This document shows, in pieces, positions 1-7,809 of a DNA stretch of 64,000 bases. Both the position numbers and the translations under genes were made by a program. This DNA is from Rossellomorea marisflavi (GTDB lineage Bacteria > Bacillota > Bacilli > Bacillales > Bacillaceae_B). The notes below the pieces were generated by a model. That model ran no database searches and had not been told where the DNA came from. It was given only the letters and a program-made list of their open reading frames with translations. The DNA is taken from NCBI RefSeq assembly GCF_009806575.1, contig NZ_CP047096.1, positions 1-64,000 of the forward strand. Direction: 5' to 3'. Position 1 is the first letter of the stretch. Each line of letters opens with the position of its first letter.

Positions 1-258
1 TGTATCTTTAATCTTGAATATGATAAGTCTATTGGTGAATTTTTAATCAAGAATAGAAATCAAAAGTTACCTGCTGATAACCAAATGAAGATTCTTAAAA
101 CAGAGAGAACTCTCTTTGTTTACTGGAGAAAGGATATGAAAGAGAAGATGTTCATGATTCCTAGATACGGGGATAGTGATCATGTCTCCAAGTTAAATGT
201 GATTTTAAGGGATCTACAATCAAGAAGAAAAGTAAAATTTAAAGATATATCTAATTAA
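1..258 (+). CDS. C-terminal end of an unrecognised protein (truncated by window edge)
   Basis: The reading frame is open from the first base and ends at a TAA after 85 codons. The product is basic and rich in Lys and Arg, with an FVYWRKDMKEKMF stretch and a C-terminal LQSRRKVKFKDIS. The start lies outside the window. A strong hairpin terminator follows directly, which supports a real gene end. I do not recognise the family. Confidence 0.6.
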   Translation, partial: CIFNLEYDKSIGEFLIKNRNQKLPADNQMKILKTERTLFVYWRKDMKEKMFMIPRYGDSDHVSKLNVILRDLQSRRKVKFKDISN

Positions 259-270
259 TAATAGTAAAGA

Positions 271-311
271 GGAGATCAAGATGAATACTTGATCTCCTTT
301 AATTTTTTTAA
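271..311. terminator. Bidirectional factor-independent terminator
   Basis: A perfect 10-bp stem (GGAGATCAAG with CTTGATCTCC) and a 7-base loop is followed by a T-rich tract on the plus strand and preceded by A-rich sequence. It sits between the convergent partial gene at 1-258 and the amidase gene ending at 308, so it probably serves both. Confidence 0.85.
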
Positions 312-2718
312 ATTGGGTCATACTTTCGCATTTCTTCCTCTAATGCTTTCAAAAGTTCCTCAGCAAAAACAAGGAGATTACTAGTGGTAACAAATGCTCG
401 AGAAGTAACCGTTATGACCTCAACTACTACTACTCCACTGATTATCAATGCAGCCCCACGCTAAGATATTTTACCAAGTTATCATATACTTCTTTTGGAA
501 GTGCTGAAAATATTGCTGGTTGCTGGTGATCATAAGTCATTTCTATTTCTACACAAAGTGAAGTTTTAATATCTCCTTGAACTTGCATATCCTTCATATT
601 CATGGCTACCTTCAGTACGAGTTTAGCATCATTGTTTACACCAACTGAGGTGATGATTTCTCCATCATTGACAATTCCCTGTAAGGTGACACCGTTACTT
701 CCAACCTCTGCTTGATAAGAAATTGCTTCCTCCAAACGATTAATGCCATCAAGGATTTCAGAATTCGCAGTACCCTCAATTTGCCCATTTTTAACGGTAA
801 ATTTAGTATCATCATTCCCCGGAGTTTTTAAGACTGTGGAGCATGTGATCTTGACTTCAATCGGCCCATATCTTCCATAGATGGGTTGTTCATTAACGAA
901 CTCACCTTGAGGAATTAGTTCAGAGATATCACTGTTTGAAATCATATCACCCAGCAAATTAAACTCTCTGAACTCCCTCAACTTACTCATCCGCTTTTCG
1001 CGAATAAGCTTCTCTTTTTCTTTGGTTGTCAGTTTCAGGTGTGCCACCAGCAAGTCCAAAATAGGAGATGATCTCACTTGCAATGGCTTTGGCAAACTCC
1101 TCTGGGCGACTACTGAGGAGGGATCCATCATAACTATTTGAAATGAATCCTGTTTCAACGAGGATAGCCGGCATCGTTTGTATACTTAATGACTCGGAAC
1201 TCCTCCTGCAAGGCTCCCCGGTTTTTGAGACCTAGTTTAGACGAAATGGAACGAGCAATGGATGCTGATAGTGCTGCTTCACTTGGACTAGGATTGTACG
1301 TGTAACATTCCGTTCCCGAAGCGAGTGGGCTTGGATTAGCGTTACAGTGAATGGAAATAAAGAGATCTGCGCCACTATTGTTTGCCATTTGACGATTTCA
1401 TCTAACGGATTATAGGTATCATACGTTCGTCTAAACTGGACGTTTGCCCCATTCTCCGCTAGGATTTTCCCCAGTTCTTTTACAATGGTTAAGTTTACAT
1501 TCTTCTCCAACAACCCATAGCCACTTGCCCTGAATCAAATCCTCCGTGTCCTGCATCAAGAAAGATTTTAACTCCATTAGGGTTTGACTGAATCGGTCCG
1601 TCATATCCCCCGCCAGGAGCCGTATTGCCTCCTCCAGATGCTCCGAAAAGTGGAGAAGCGGTAATAGAACTATCTGCATCCCTTGGAGCGTAAATATTTA
1701 CCCTTCCAAGCTCTCAGTATTAATCGTGTAACTATTTGCACCAACGGATTCCTAATATTCGGTAGGACAAGCCTCCAAACATTGACGGCCCTAAGTTTCC
1801 AACTTCGTTTCCGGCAACCATGGGTACTCCAAGGGATAAACCCGCCAAGAGCTCATATGTGGCATCAAATTCAGGTAGTTACCATGAATAGCCCCAGATG
1901 ATCCATCTGATGAATCAAGATAAATAGGAGAGTTGGTCAAGGAGCTGTCATTATCTCTAGGAGCGTAGATATTAACCCGTCCAAAGCTCTCCGTCAAGAT
2001 GGTGTATAGATTTGATGACGGGTTGCCAAGTATTTCATATGAAAGTCCTCCATATCTAGAAGGTGCGAGGCGCCCTACTTCATTTCCTGAGACAGGGTTT
2101 ACACCTAAGGGATAGACCTTCCACGAATCCATGTGAGGCTCTAAATTGAGGAATTGGCCTGCTCCACTTCCAGAAGAACCACGATCTCCCCCGTTTGAAA
2201 ACTCAGGACTATTTGTGATGCTGCTATCTTGATCTCGAGGAGCATAGATATTTACACGTCCGAAACTCTCCGTTTCAATGGTGTAAAGGTTTGGTGAGGG
2301 TTCATCAATAATTCGGTATGAAAGCCCGCCAAACACTGCAGGAGCCAAGCGTCCCGCTTCATTTCCAGATACCGGACTTTTCCCCACTGGATAGACACGC
2401 CATGAGGTCATGTGAGGTTGTAAATTTAGGTAGTCTCCGCTTCCGGTAGAGTTTGATTCATTATTGAACTGAGCTACGTTTGTAATGGAACTATCATCAT
2501 CACGTGGCGCGAAGATATTTGCTGTTCCAAAGCTTTCTGTACGAATTGTATAAATGTCTGTACTGGGGTTCCCAATGATTAAATAGGATAAGCCACCAAA
2601 AGTTGATGGTGCCAAATTCCCCACTTCATTCCCGATACGGGTGCTGTATTAAGTTCATACACTTTCCACGAATTCATATGTGGCATTAAATTTAAATATC
2701 TACCTACATTCGCCATTA
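308..2718 (-). pseudogene. N-acetylmuramoyl-L-alanine amidase with four N-terminal repeats, reading frame broken many times
   Basis: Joining frames on the minus strand gives one protein of about 800 residues starting at ATG 2718 (MANVGRYLNLMPHMNSW) after an AGAAGGGAGAG ribosome binding site. Four repeats of about 90 residues come first (core PHMxSWRVYPLG...GNEVGRLAPS...GGLSY...ESFGRVNIYAPRD.DSSIT). Next is an Amidase_3 domain with the zinc-site motif DAGHGG, ISIHCNA, and MPAILVETGFISN. A C-terminal domain follows, ending in a hydrophobic segment (AALIISGVVVVEVITV). It would cleave the MurNAc-L-Ala bond of peptidoglycan, and the repeats may bind wall. Breaks lie near 2631, 1830, 1750, 1706, 1530, 1390, 1180, 1015 and 453. 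Most are repaired by adding one base to a short mononucleotide run. No premature stops occur inside the correct frame between breaks, so this is either very recent decay or sequencing error. Confidence 0.85.
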
Positions 2719-2838
2719 TTGCTCTCCCTTCTATTTTCACCGGCTATTTCGACTAGTCATTTACTAAAGAGAAAGAAGAGGAAGATTTGTAAACCAGGTA
2801 TCCTAAAATAATTTCTTTTTTCATTTCACATGAAAAAT

Positions 2839-2859
2839 CGAACGTATGTTTGGTATAAT
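2839..2859 (+). promoter_or_regulatory. LexA-type SOS box over an extended -10 promoter
   Basis: CGAACGTATGTTTG at 2839-2852 matches the Bacillus LexA (DinR) operator pattern CGAAC-N4-GTTYG. It is followed without a gap by an extended -10 (TGG then TATAAT, 2854-2859). It lies about 30 bases upstream of the sigma-factor-like gene, so repression by LexA and induction by DNA damage is the natural inference. Confidence 0.75.
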
Positions 2860-2890
2860 GTGTTGAAAGGAGGGATATTGTGTCAAAAAA

Positions 2891-3424
2891 ATGTATAATT
2901 TGGTTCAAGAGGCTAAATTAGGTGATGAATTAGGTGCAATGGAGTTGATGGAACTTTTTAGTCCTCTAATTAATAAATATGGAAGGCTGCTACTAGGGGA
3001 AGACACGAAACAAGATTTAAAACTACACCTATTCAAGACAATTTACAGAATGAATCTCGAAACTATGAGGGAGAAAAATAACAAGGTGATCTTCAGTTAT
3101 TTAGCCAAAGCGATAAGGTATGAGTATATTCGACTCTCGAAATTTCACCGGAATAAAGAGGAGAATGAAGCTGTAGTGGATGTTGAAACATACGAAGATG
3201 AGGTGGCACTAAACTCAGAAATTGACCTCTTAGAAATGATGGAGGTATTAACCAAAAAAGAAGCATTTATTGTGAGCTGTATCTATGTAAACTGTCTGTC
3301 ATCAACCGAGGTAGCACATTATTTAGATATATCAAGACAGTCTGTAAATCAGACTAAAAATAGGGCTTTAAACAAAATAAAGAACCTCTATTTTGGAAAT
3401 AAAAAAAAGAAGCATAGAAATTAA
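2891..3424 (+). CDS. Sigma-70-like RNA polymerase factor, probably SOS-induced
   Basis: The protein of 177 residues has an N-terminal region-2-like part (LVQEAKLGDELGAMELMELFSPLINKYGR) and a C-terminal helix-turn-helix of region 4 type (SSTEVAHYLDISRQSVNQTKNRALNKIK). It resembles the small sigma factors of plasmids and phages (UviA or sigma-O-like group) that switch on late or lysis genes. A good ribosome binding site (AAAGGAGGG, 2867-2874) fits a GTG at 2880 better than ATG 2891, but the GTG is one base out of frame. One extra A in the run of seven A at 2884-2890 would give MSKKMYNLV. It is divergent from the amidase gene, a plausible target. I am sure of the HTH and sigma-like fold, less of the exact subfamily. 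Confidence 0.8.
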   Translation: MYNLVQEAKLGDELGAMELMELFSPLINKYGRLLLGEDTKQDLKLHLFKTIYRMNLETMREKNNKVIFSYLAKAIRYEYIRLSKFHRNKEENEAVVDVETYEDEVALNSEIDLLEMMEVLTKKEAFIVSCIYVNCLSSTEVAHYLDISRQSVNQTKNRALNKIKNLYFGNKKKKHRN

Positions 3425-3508
3425 TGCGGCACCCAACCACAAAAAAGTTATGCTTCCTTGATAGTATTATAACGTAAACTTTTGTTTTGTTCACTAGAGT
3501 AGATTGAC

Positions 3509-3652
3509 CTAATTCATGTTGCTTCTGGCCCTTAGGTTATTAATTTTCTTTTCTCTTTCTTCCTGTCTTTTCTTATTTATAGCTTTTTGATCTTTAAATT
3601 TAACTTTGTTAGTAAGATTAAAAGGAACAAGATCATTGTGCTTTTTATTCAT
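3509..3652 (-). CDS. Small basic protein, 47 residues
   Basis: Frame MNKKHNDLVPFNLTNK... ends in RARSNMN. Its core KVKFKDQKAINKKRQ parallels KVKFRSQKEINEERRQ of the neighbouring 52-residue gene at 3744-3902, so the two look like tandem paralogues. It is mostly charged and probably helical. The upstream terminator at 3701-3735 separates it from the operon. No strong ribosome binding site is visible, so this could be a decaying copy. Function unknown. Confidence 0.5.
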   Translation of the reverse strand: MNKKHNDLVPFNLTNKVKFKDQKAINKKRQEEREKKINNLRARSNMN

Positions 3653-3700
3653 GCATACCACTTCCCTTCCCTAACAGGATATGCACGAATCTTCATTATT

Positions 3701-3735
3701 AAACATAAAAGAGCCAAGGTTCATAACCTTGGCTC
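3701..3735 (-). terminator. Terminator after the 52-residue gene
   Basis: A perfect 10-bp stem, GAGCCAAGGT with ACCTTGGCTC and a TCATA loop, is followed on the minus strand by TTTTATGTTT. It lies 9 bases after the stop of the gene at 3744. Confidence 0.85.
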
Positions 3736-3743
3736 AAATTGTT

Positions 3744-3902
3744 CTATTCAGCTTTTTGATAATTACTTGAAATGATTCGTTTCACGCGTGCAGTAACGGA
3801 TCTTATTTCTTTTTCACGCTTTTGACGACGTTCCTCATTAATCTCTTTTTGAGATCGGAACTTAACCTTGCCGTATTTTGGAGTCTCTTTAACTACTGAC
3901 AT
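3744..3902 (-). CDS. Small basic protein, 52 residues
   Basis: ATG 3902 is preceded by a GGAGGG ribosome binding site and overlaps the stop of the upstream membrane protein gene by 14 bases, so translation is probably coupled. The product (MSVVKETPKYGKVKFRS... ending YQKAE) is highly charged and likely one long helix. It is a paralogue of the gene at 3509. Function unknown. Confidence 0.65.
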   Translation of the reverse strand: MSVVKETPKYGKVKFRSQKEINEERRQKREKEIRSVTARVKRIISSNYQKAE

Positions 3903-5049
3903 TTTTTATTCCCTCCGCTCCAAATCCTTGATTCAGGAGAAGTAAACACAAAGCATGGAATAAGCGATATACTTCACTTGTATTTAGTATATCATCGTTC
4001 AGTAACAAGTTCCACGCTTTCTCATTCAAGGTGGAATTAATATGGAAGTTATACACCCATACCCTATTATTATCAATACCCATCTTCATTCTGTACGAAA
4101 CAATGATGTAGCCTGGTCGTACTTCTTGATAGATAGGGAGGTTTTCCGGTTCGTTCAAAGCCCTTATCGAAGAATAAGTTTTGAACTTTGGAGAACTTAC
4201 CGATATCTCGTCTAAACTCGCTCCGGACGTACCATGGTCAGCTCTTTTAATTAACTTATCTTCCCTATATTCATAGAGTGTAAATCCAGACAAGAACTGA
4301 AGATCAGAGACAGTAAACTGCCCATTGTTCATTCTAAACAAAATCACGTTAATTTCTGATAGCAATTCAGTTAGAAAACTTGTAATTTGTTCAAGCTGAA
4401 TAGTGTCTTGATTTATTTCATCAAGTAACTCATCGTATTCGCTTAAGACGGAACCATGGTCTGTTTCGAGTTCATTAATCCTTTGAAGGTAGCTCTCTCG
4501 CTCAGATTCAAAGTATTGAGTAATGGCCCTGATTGCCTTCGATTCATCGTCATGATGGGTCAATACTCCGCTTACATAGTGAAACAGACCTTTAAAGGTG
4601 AAATCACTGTTATTAAGCGCATTGTTAAAAAAGACAAATTCTTTTGGTCGTCGATCGCGATAAGCAGCAATGTGAAAATGTTGCGAGTCTATATCAAGCA
4701 TCTTAGGCAGGTACCACCCTAGAATCATAATGGTGTATGTAACAAGAAATGCTCCTACGCCGATAAGAATCAAAGAAGTAGTGCTTAATGAAGACCAAAG
4801 GTTTGTAAGGTATGTGATAATCCCAGTACTTAACAAAGGGATTAATGCGTTGAAAATTCCTTTAAAAACTTCGACCAGCTTCTGTGACTCGGATATATTC
4901 TTAATCGGTAGGATGATAAGTCCTAAAATCCAGTTTTGCTCCAATTTACCTTCGTTTTTTTCTTTCCTAAAGAGGTTTAGAACCTTATCCCATTCAGGAT
5001 ATAAGACACTTAAACTGTTATGATAGTTTGTTTCGGTTTGATTTTTCAT
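3889..5049 (-). CDS. Two-helix membrane protein with coiled coil and GAF-like C-terminal domain
   Basis: The protein has 386 residues. Around residues 65-120 there are two hydrophobic helices (LIPLLSTGIITYLTNLW; LILIGVGAFLVTYTIMILGW). Residues about 180-240 are a coiled coil rich in E, L and Q. The C-terminal 130 residues (FTLYEYREDKLIKRADHGT...) look like the GAF-like sensor domain of some Bacillaceae membrane proteins. ATG 5049 follows GGGAGGACGAG. It is preceded by structured leader 1 (5099-5187), so expression may be attenuated. Ligand and function unknown. Confidence 0.75.
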   Translation of the reverse strand: MKNQTETNYHNSLSVLYPEWDKVLNLFRKEKNEGKLEQNWILGLIILPIKNISESQKLVEVFKGIFNALIPLLSTGIITYLTNLWSSLSTTSLILIGVGAFLVTYTIMILGWYLPKMLDIDSQHFHIAAYRDRRPKEFVFFNNALNNSDFTFKGLFHYVSGVLTHHDDESKAIRAITQYFESERESYLQRINELETDHGSVLSEYDELLDEINQDTIQLEQITSFLTELLSEINVILFRMNNGQFTVSDLQFLSGFTLYEYREDKLIKRADHGTSGASLDEISVSSPKFKTYSSIRALNEPENLPIYQEVRPGYIIVSYRMKMGIDNNRVWVYNFHINSTLNEKAWNLLLNDDILNTSEVYRLFHALCLLLLNQGFGAEGIKNVSS

Positions 5050-5098
5050 TTCTCGTCCTCCCGCTACGGTTTATTTCTACTTCCCATCCCTCCTTCAA

Positions 5099-5187
5099 TA
5101 AAAAAGGACCCATAGGAAACATGGAAATTGCGCCATGAACCCAAAGGTCCTGTTCATATAGTAAGTACCTGCTAACCCAAAGGTCGC
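5099..5187 (-). promoter_or_regulatory. Structured leader with terminator, copy 1 of 5
   Basis: On the minus strand a small hairpin GCGACC-TTTG-GGTTAGC (5171-5187) is followed by a terminator whose left arm is GGACCTTTGGGTT and right arm GGGTCC then TTTTTT (5099-5150), with an inner CATGG/CCATG stem. The hairpin loop also repeats CCTTTGGGTT, so the two parts could pair with each other's partners. It lies between genes 5265-5837 and 3889-5049, about 50 bases before the start of the latter. The same layout occurs at 10346, 12670, 12825 and 61867. Confidence 0.7.
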
Positions 5188-5264
5188 TAAGAAAACCAAA
5201 AGAAAAAGCTGAATACTTAGAGTATATCACTCGCTTTGTTAGTGGTCTACCAACTTCCTACTCA

Positions 5265-5837
5265 TTACTTAGGCAATATTAGTTGCTTTTCGTCTTTTGG
5301 ATTAGCACTCCAACAGGAACTAATATTCTTACGTTTACACAACTCATATGCTTCAAAAGATAACCATTGCTTAGTCTTCTCGAGGTTTTCAGGACTGACG
5401 TTCTTACCAGCCTTCGAATTGTCTTGCCATCTCTTAAAATAAATCTTATCCGCTTCCTCAACATCTGGACGGAAAGGGGCAATGTCTTTAGGAAGTGGTA
5501 TCTGACATCTTCCCTTAAAATCCTTTGGTATGACCCCATTAAAATAATTATAGAAAGCTGATGGATGAAAAGGGTTTTCGCGATTATATTCCAAGCCTAG
5601 AATCTTTATCAACCTGGACATTTCAGGAATAAATGCTTTTACGTTAAAACCATTATATACCACCGTTTCAAAGTAGTAATTCTCTTTGACTACTCCAAAG
5701 GCTAACTTGTGTGGCGATTCATCAATGAAATAAAGCACGTCAAATTTAACTCCCTTGAAGGTAAAATCAAATTTACATCTATTCGCTTGTTGATCAATCA
5801 TGCTTTTATATAGCGGAATTATTCCTTCGAGTTTCAT
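5265..5837 (-). CDS. DUF6037-like protein
   Basis: The protein of 190 residues starts MKLEGIIPLYKSM and contains FDVLYFIDESPHKLAFGVV, LGLEYNRENPFHPSAFYNYF, and a Trp/Lys-rich C-terminus. This pattern recalls a phage- and plasmid-associated domain of unknown function (DUF6037), recognised from memory only. It is downstream of the Spo0E-like gene in an operon. No catalytic motif is apparent. Confidence 0.6.
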   Translation of the reverse strand: MKLEGIIPLYKSMIDQQANRCKFDFTFKGVKFDVLYFIDESPHKLAFGVVKENYYFETVVYNGFNVKAFIPEMSRLIKILGLEYNRENPFHPSAFYNYFNGVIPKDFKGRCQIPLPKDIAPFRPDVEEADKIYFKRWQDNSKAGKNVSPENLEKTKQWLSFEAYELCKRKNISSCWSANPKDEKQLILPK

Positions 5838-5858
5838 GACCTATCCCCTCTCTCTAAA

Positions 5859-6035
5859 TTAAGATTCTTCCCGAGTGCCCGGATGGTTTATTGCCGATAA
5901 TTTATTGAGTAATTCATCGAGATGCTGGCTACAGTTTATTGTTTCAAAGTGATTAAGCCCATACTGATCAGCTGCCGAATAAAGTTCTACCCTTTTATGT
6001 TGAATAAGGGTGAGGAGGTCAGAGGAGTTGCTCAT
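5859..6035 (-). CDS. Spo0E-family aspartyl-phosphate phosphatase
   Basis: The 58-residue frame (ATG 6035) contains LIQHKRVELYSAADQYGLN, TINCSQHLDELLNKL, which matches the Spo0E family: an R/K-x-x-LY helix, then the signature SQxLDxLLN. Family members are helical hairpins that dephosphorylate Spo0A~P and so delay sporulation. The ATG abuts the TAA of the DUF2187 gene (TAAATG), indicating translational coupling. On a mobile element it would act on the host sporulation phosphorelay. Its specificity (Spo0A or another regulator) cannot be told from sequence. Confidence 0.85.
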   Translation of the reverse strand: MSNSSDLLTLIQHKRVELYSAADQYGLNHFETINCSQHLDELLNKLSAINHPGTREES

Positions 6036-6314
6036 TTAGACAGACCTTTTCTTCCAAGAATAATGATTCTGTGGGTCAAGTGGTGTTGGCTCCTGGGGAA
6101 GGTTACTCTTTTCAACTATTTTATATTTCCCGTTCTTTACGACTGTTCTGTTGTTGCCTAAATCAAGCTTCTTAGCTAGGTCATTGTCCAAGATTTCAAC
6201 GATTACTATTTCTTCCCTGAGTAAAATTATTCTACCTTCAATGGTCTCACCATACCGATCAAATTCAATGATATCCATAAGATTTGGTTTACCAGCACTA
6301 CTATTTTTCTCCAC
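6036..6314 (-). CDS. DUF2187 (YkvS-like) protein
   Basis: I place the start at GTG 6314 (MEKNSSAGKPNLMD), 9 bases after an AAAGGATG ribosome binding site; an upstream TTG at 6335 lies on the hairpin and is less likely. The core DIIEFDRYGETIEGRIILL...VEILDN...NRTVVKNGKYKIVE matches the small SH3-like DUF2187 family. It is the first gene of an operon with spo0E-like and DUF6037-like genes, and is preceded by a promoter and an attenuator-like hairpin. Biochemical role unknown. Confidence 0.75.
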   Translation of the reverse strand: MEKNSSAGKPNLMDIIEFDRYGETIEGRIILLREEIVIVEILDNDLAKKLDLGNNRTVVKNGKYKIVEKSNLPQEPTPLDPQNHYSWKKRSV

Positions 6315-6333
6315 TAATTTCTCATCCTTTCGC

Positions 6334-6382
6334 AAAAAGACACCCTAAAAAGTATGCTAATTAGCATCATTTTTGGGGTGTC
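6334..6382 (-). terminator. Attenuator-like hairpin in the leader of the DUF2187-spo0E operon
   Basis: On the minus strand GACACCC and GGGTGTC arms (6376-6382 with 6339-6345) enclose an inner palindrome ATGCTAATTAGCAT and are followed by TTTTTGCG. A consensus promoter lies 28 bases upstream and the ribosome binding site a few bases downstream, so transcripts must pass this terminator to reach the genes. Confidence 0.75.
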
Positions 6383-6409
6383 CCATAGTTATTATCCATA
6401 ATTTTCTTC

Positions 6410-6438
6410 ATTATAACTTTTAGTGGAAGTGTTTTCAA
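6410..6438 (-). promoter_or_regulatory. SigA-type promoter of the DUF2187-spo0E operon
   Basis: On the minus strand TTGAAA (6433-6438) and TATAAT (6410-6415) are separated by exactly 17 bases. Confidence 0.85.
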
Positions 6439-6544
6439 TGTAAAAAGTCACGAAACATGAAGTGAGGATGAGGAAAAAGCCCTATATTTTTACTAGAGTT
6501 TATTTTTCTGCTAAACTAAATAAAAAACCTGAGGAGTTGACTCC

Positions 6545-6751
6545 ATGCTTAAGCAATATGAAGAACAGTTCCAGGTGATAATGGATACCAAAGTAGAGGA
6601 TAAAGATCTTCGCTTAGCTAAATTAATGACTGATATGGAGAAAAAATTCAACATTCCAATGCTTAAAAATGAGGACTGGATCACGAATAATTTAGAGGCG
6701 TATCGACTCTACAGAAAAGTAAGTGATTCAAGGAGTATTTGGTCCGATTAA
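6545..6751 (+). CDS. Conserved small hypothetical protein, 68 residues
   Basis: MLKQYEEQFQVIMDTKVEDK followed by LAKLMTDMEKKFNIPMLKNEDW and YRLYRKVSDSR recalls a family of small acidic helical proteins seen in Bacillaceae plasmids and chromosomes. The start is supported by GAGGAG 8 bases upstream. It precedes a zinc-ribbon gene in the same direction. Function unknown. Confidence 0.7.
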   Translation: MLKQYEEQFQVIMDTKVEDKDLRLAKLMTDMEKKFNIPMLKNEDWITNNLEAYRLYRKVSDSRSIWSD

Positions 6752-6764
6752 AGGTGGAAAATAC

Positions 6765-6923
6765 ATGCGTTGTACCTTTTGCGTTAAACAATACCCTCCA
6801 GAAGAGTTAAAACCGTTGCCAAAGGATGATAGTCCTCACTTAGATCGTCGATATTGCCCTCGGTGTCTCCAAAGTGTCACAGCAGCCCACTTAAAGCTCC
6901 CCTGGATAAAAAAAATGAAATAA
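6765..6923 (+). CDS. Small zinc-ribbon protein
   Basis: ATG 6765 follows AAAGGTGG with a normal gap; an in-frame GTG at 6723 overlaps the upstream gene and has no ribosome binding site. The 52-residue product has two CxxC pairs (MRCTFCVKQ and YCPRCLQ) typical of a structural zinc ribbon. It probably binds nucleic acid or protein. Hairpin terminator 6931-6977 follows. Confidence 0.7.
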   Translation: MRCTFCVKQYPPEELKPLPKDDSPHLDRRYCPRCLQSVTAAHLKLPWIKKMK

Positions 6924-6930
6924 CAATCTG

Positions 6931-6977
6931 GAGTGTCAGAAGTCTTGTAGTTAAAGGCTTTACTGTCACTCTTTTTT
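6931..6977 (+). terminator. Terminator after the zinc-ribbon gene
   Basis: GAGTGTCAG pairs with CTGTCACTC (one mismatch) and is followed by TTTTTT. Confidence 0.7.
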
Positions 6978-7002
6978 AATTGGGGAAAAATAACTGTTTA
7001 TA

Positions 7003-7024
7003 GGAACTTATGTTCGGTTATAAT
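7003..7024 (+). promoter_or_regulatory. LexA-type SOS box in the promoter of the YolD-like gene
   Basis: GGAACTTATGTTCG (7003-7016) contains a perfect GAAC-N4-GTTC dyad. The -10 TATAAT at 7019-7024 follows directly, so bound LexA would block the promoter. The YolD-like gene starts 25 bases further on. Confidence 0.8.
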
Positions 7025-7048
7025 GGTGTGTAAGAGGTGATCAATTAA

Positions 7049-7390
7049 ATGGCTATACGAGATCGAGGTAGAATAAAATGGACTTCCCTAATGTTACCGG
7101 AACACGTTCAGCAACTCCGTGATACCTGGGAGGAATTCGAACGTGAAGATAAACCAATCATTGATCATTTTACTTTAAATGAGAATGAAGAGAGAATTCA
7201 TTATGCTATGGAATATAACTTATCAATCATCTTTAAGGTATGGAGAGACCTTCCTGGAAAATGTGAAGAGGTTACGGGGAAGGTTCGTTATATTCAACCA
7301 CAGGACCATGTTTTGTGTGTTCAATGCGAAGACAATACTCACATTCGGTTGAGTTTCGAAGATGTGGTAACAGTTAATGTCATTGATTGA
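7049..7390 (+). CDS. YolD-like protein, SOS-regulated
   Basis: The protein has 113 residues. MAIRDRGRIKWTSLMLPEHVQQL is the typical start of the YolD-like family (PF08863), followed by a small barrel-like region (GKVRYIQPQDHVLCVQ...DTHIRLSFEDVVTVNV). YolD-like genes usually accompany Y-family DNA polymerases (UvrX/UmuC type), probably as accessory factors; no such polymerase is in this window. The ATG follows GAGGTGATC. The LexA box upstream agrees with a damage-response role. Confidence 0.85.
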   Translation: MAIRDRGRIKWTSLMLPEHVQQLRDTWEEFEREDKPIIDHFTLNENEERIHYAMEYNLSIIFKVWRDLPGKCEEVTGKVRYIQPQDHVLCVQCEDNTHIRLSFEDVVTVNVID

Positions 7391-7424
7391 ATGAGGGTTG
7401 AGTTAAAGGTTCGGAGGTGGTCTT

Positions 7425-7766
7425 ATGATAATGGATGATGATAAGAACCTCATATACGAACTTATATATTTGGATCTGGCTATTGAGGTTCTGGAACGTG
7501 ACCTTATCACTATAGATCACTCGAGGATAAAATTTAAGGAACCTTATAAAGCGCGAGTAGAGGAAATCCTTAAGCAACAATTAATTGACCGTAGAACAAA
7601 AAAAAATCTATCTCGTAAAAAGGGTATTAAATTGTTTGAAAGAAAAGTTTTGGATGCTGACTTCATTGATTGGCCATACATAGTTAGAGGATACGAGGGG
7701 GTACAAAGAATTTGGACTGCAGCAATAAGAAAAAAATTAAACGAGCTGCTGAAGGAATTATTATAA
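7425..7766 (+). CDS. Conserved hypothetical protein after the YolD-like gene
   Basis: A 113-residue helical, charged protein (LIYELIYLDLAIEVLERDL, FKEPYKARVEEILKQQLIDR, RGYEGVQRIWTAAIRKKL). GGAGGTGG lies 6 bases before ATG 7425. It sits 34 bases after the YolD-like stop, so both may be transcribed from the LexA-controlled promoter. Not recognised beyond resembling plasmid-borne Bacillus hypotheticals. Confidence 0.65.
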   Translation: MIMDDDKNLIYELIYLDLAIEVLERDLITIDHSRIKFKEPYKARVEEILKQQLIDRRTKKNLSRKKGIKLFERKVLDADFIDWPYIVRGYEGVQRIWTAAIRKKLNELLKELL

Positions 7767-7772
7767 AAACAA

Positions 7773-7802
7773 TTAAGCCAACCTCCCCTGGGGTTGGCTT
7801 AA
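7773..7802. terminator. Bidirectional terminator between convergent genes
   Basis: TTAAGCCAACC pairs with GGTTGGCTTAA, loop TCCCCTGG, with A- and T-rich flanks on both sides. Confidence 0.85.
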
Positions 7803-7809
7803 TACATTT

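Noticed and set aside
5018-5230. Minus-strand frame of 70 codons upstream of the membrane protein gene
   Set aside because: It runs through the structured leader and its terminator, has no ribosome binding site and shows no family resemblance.
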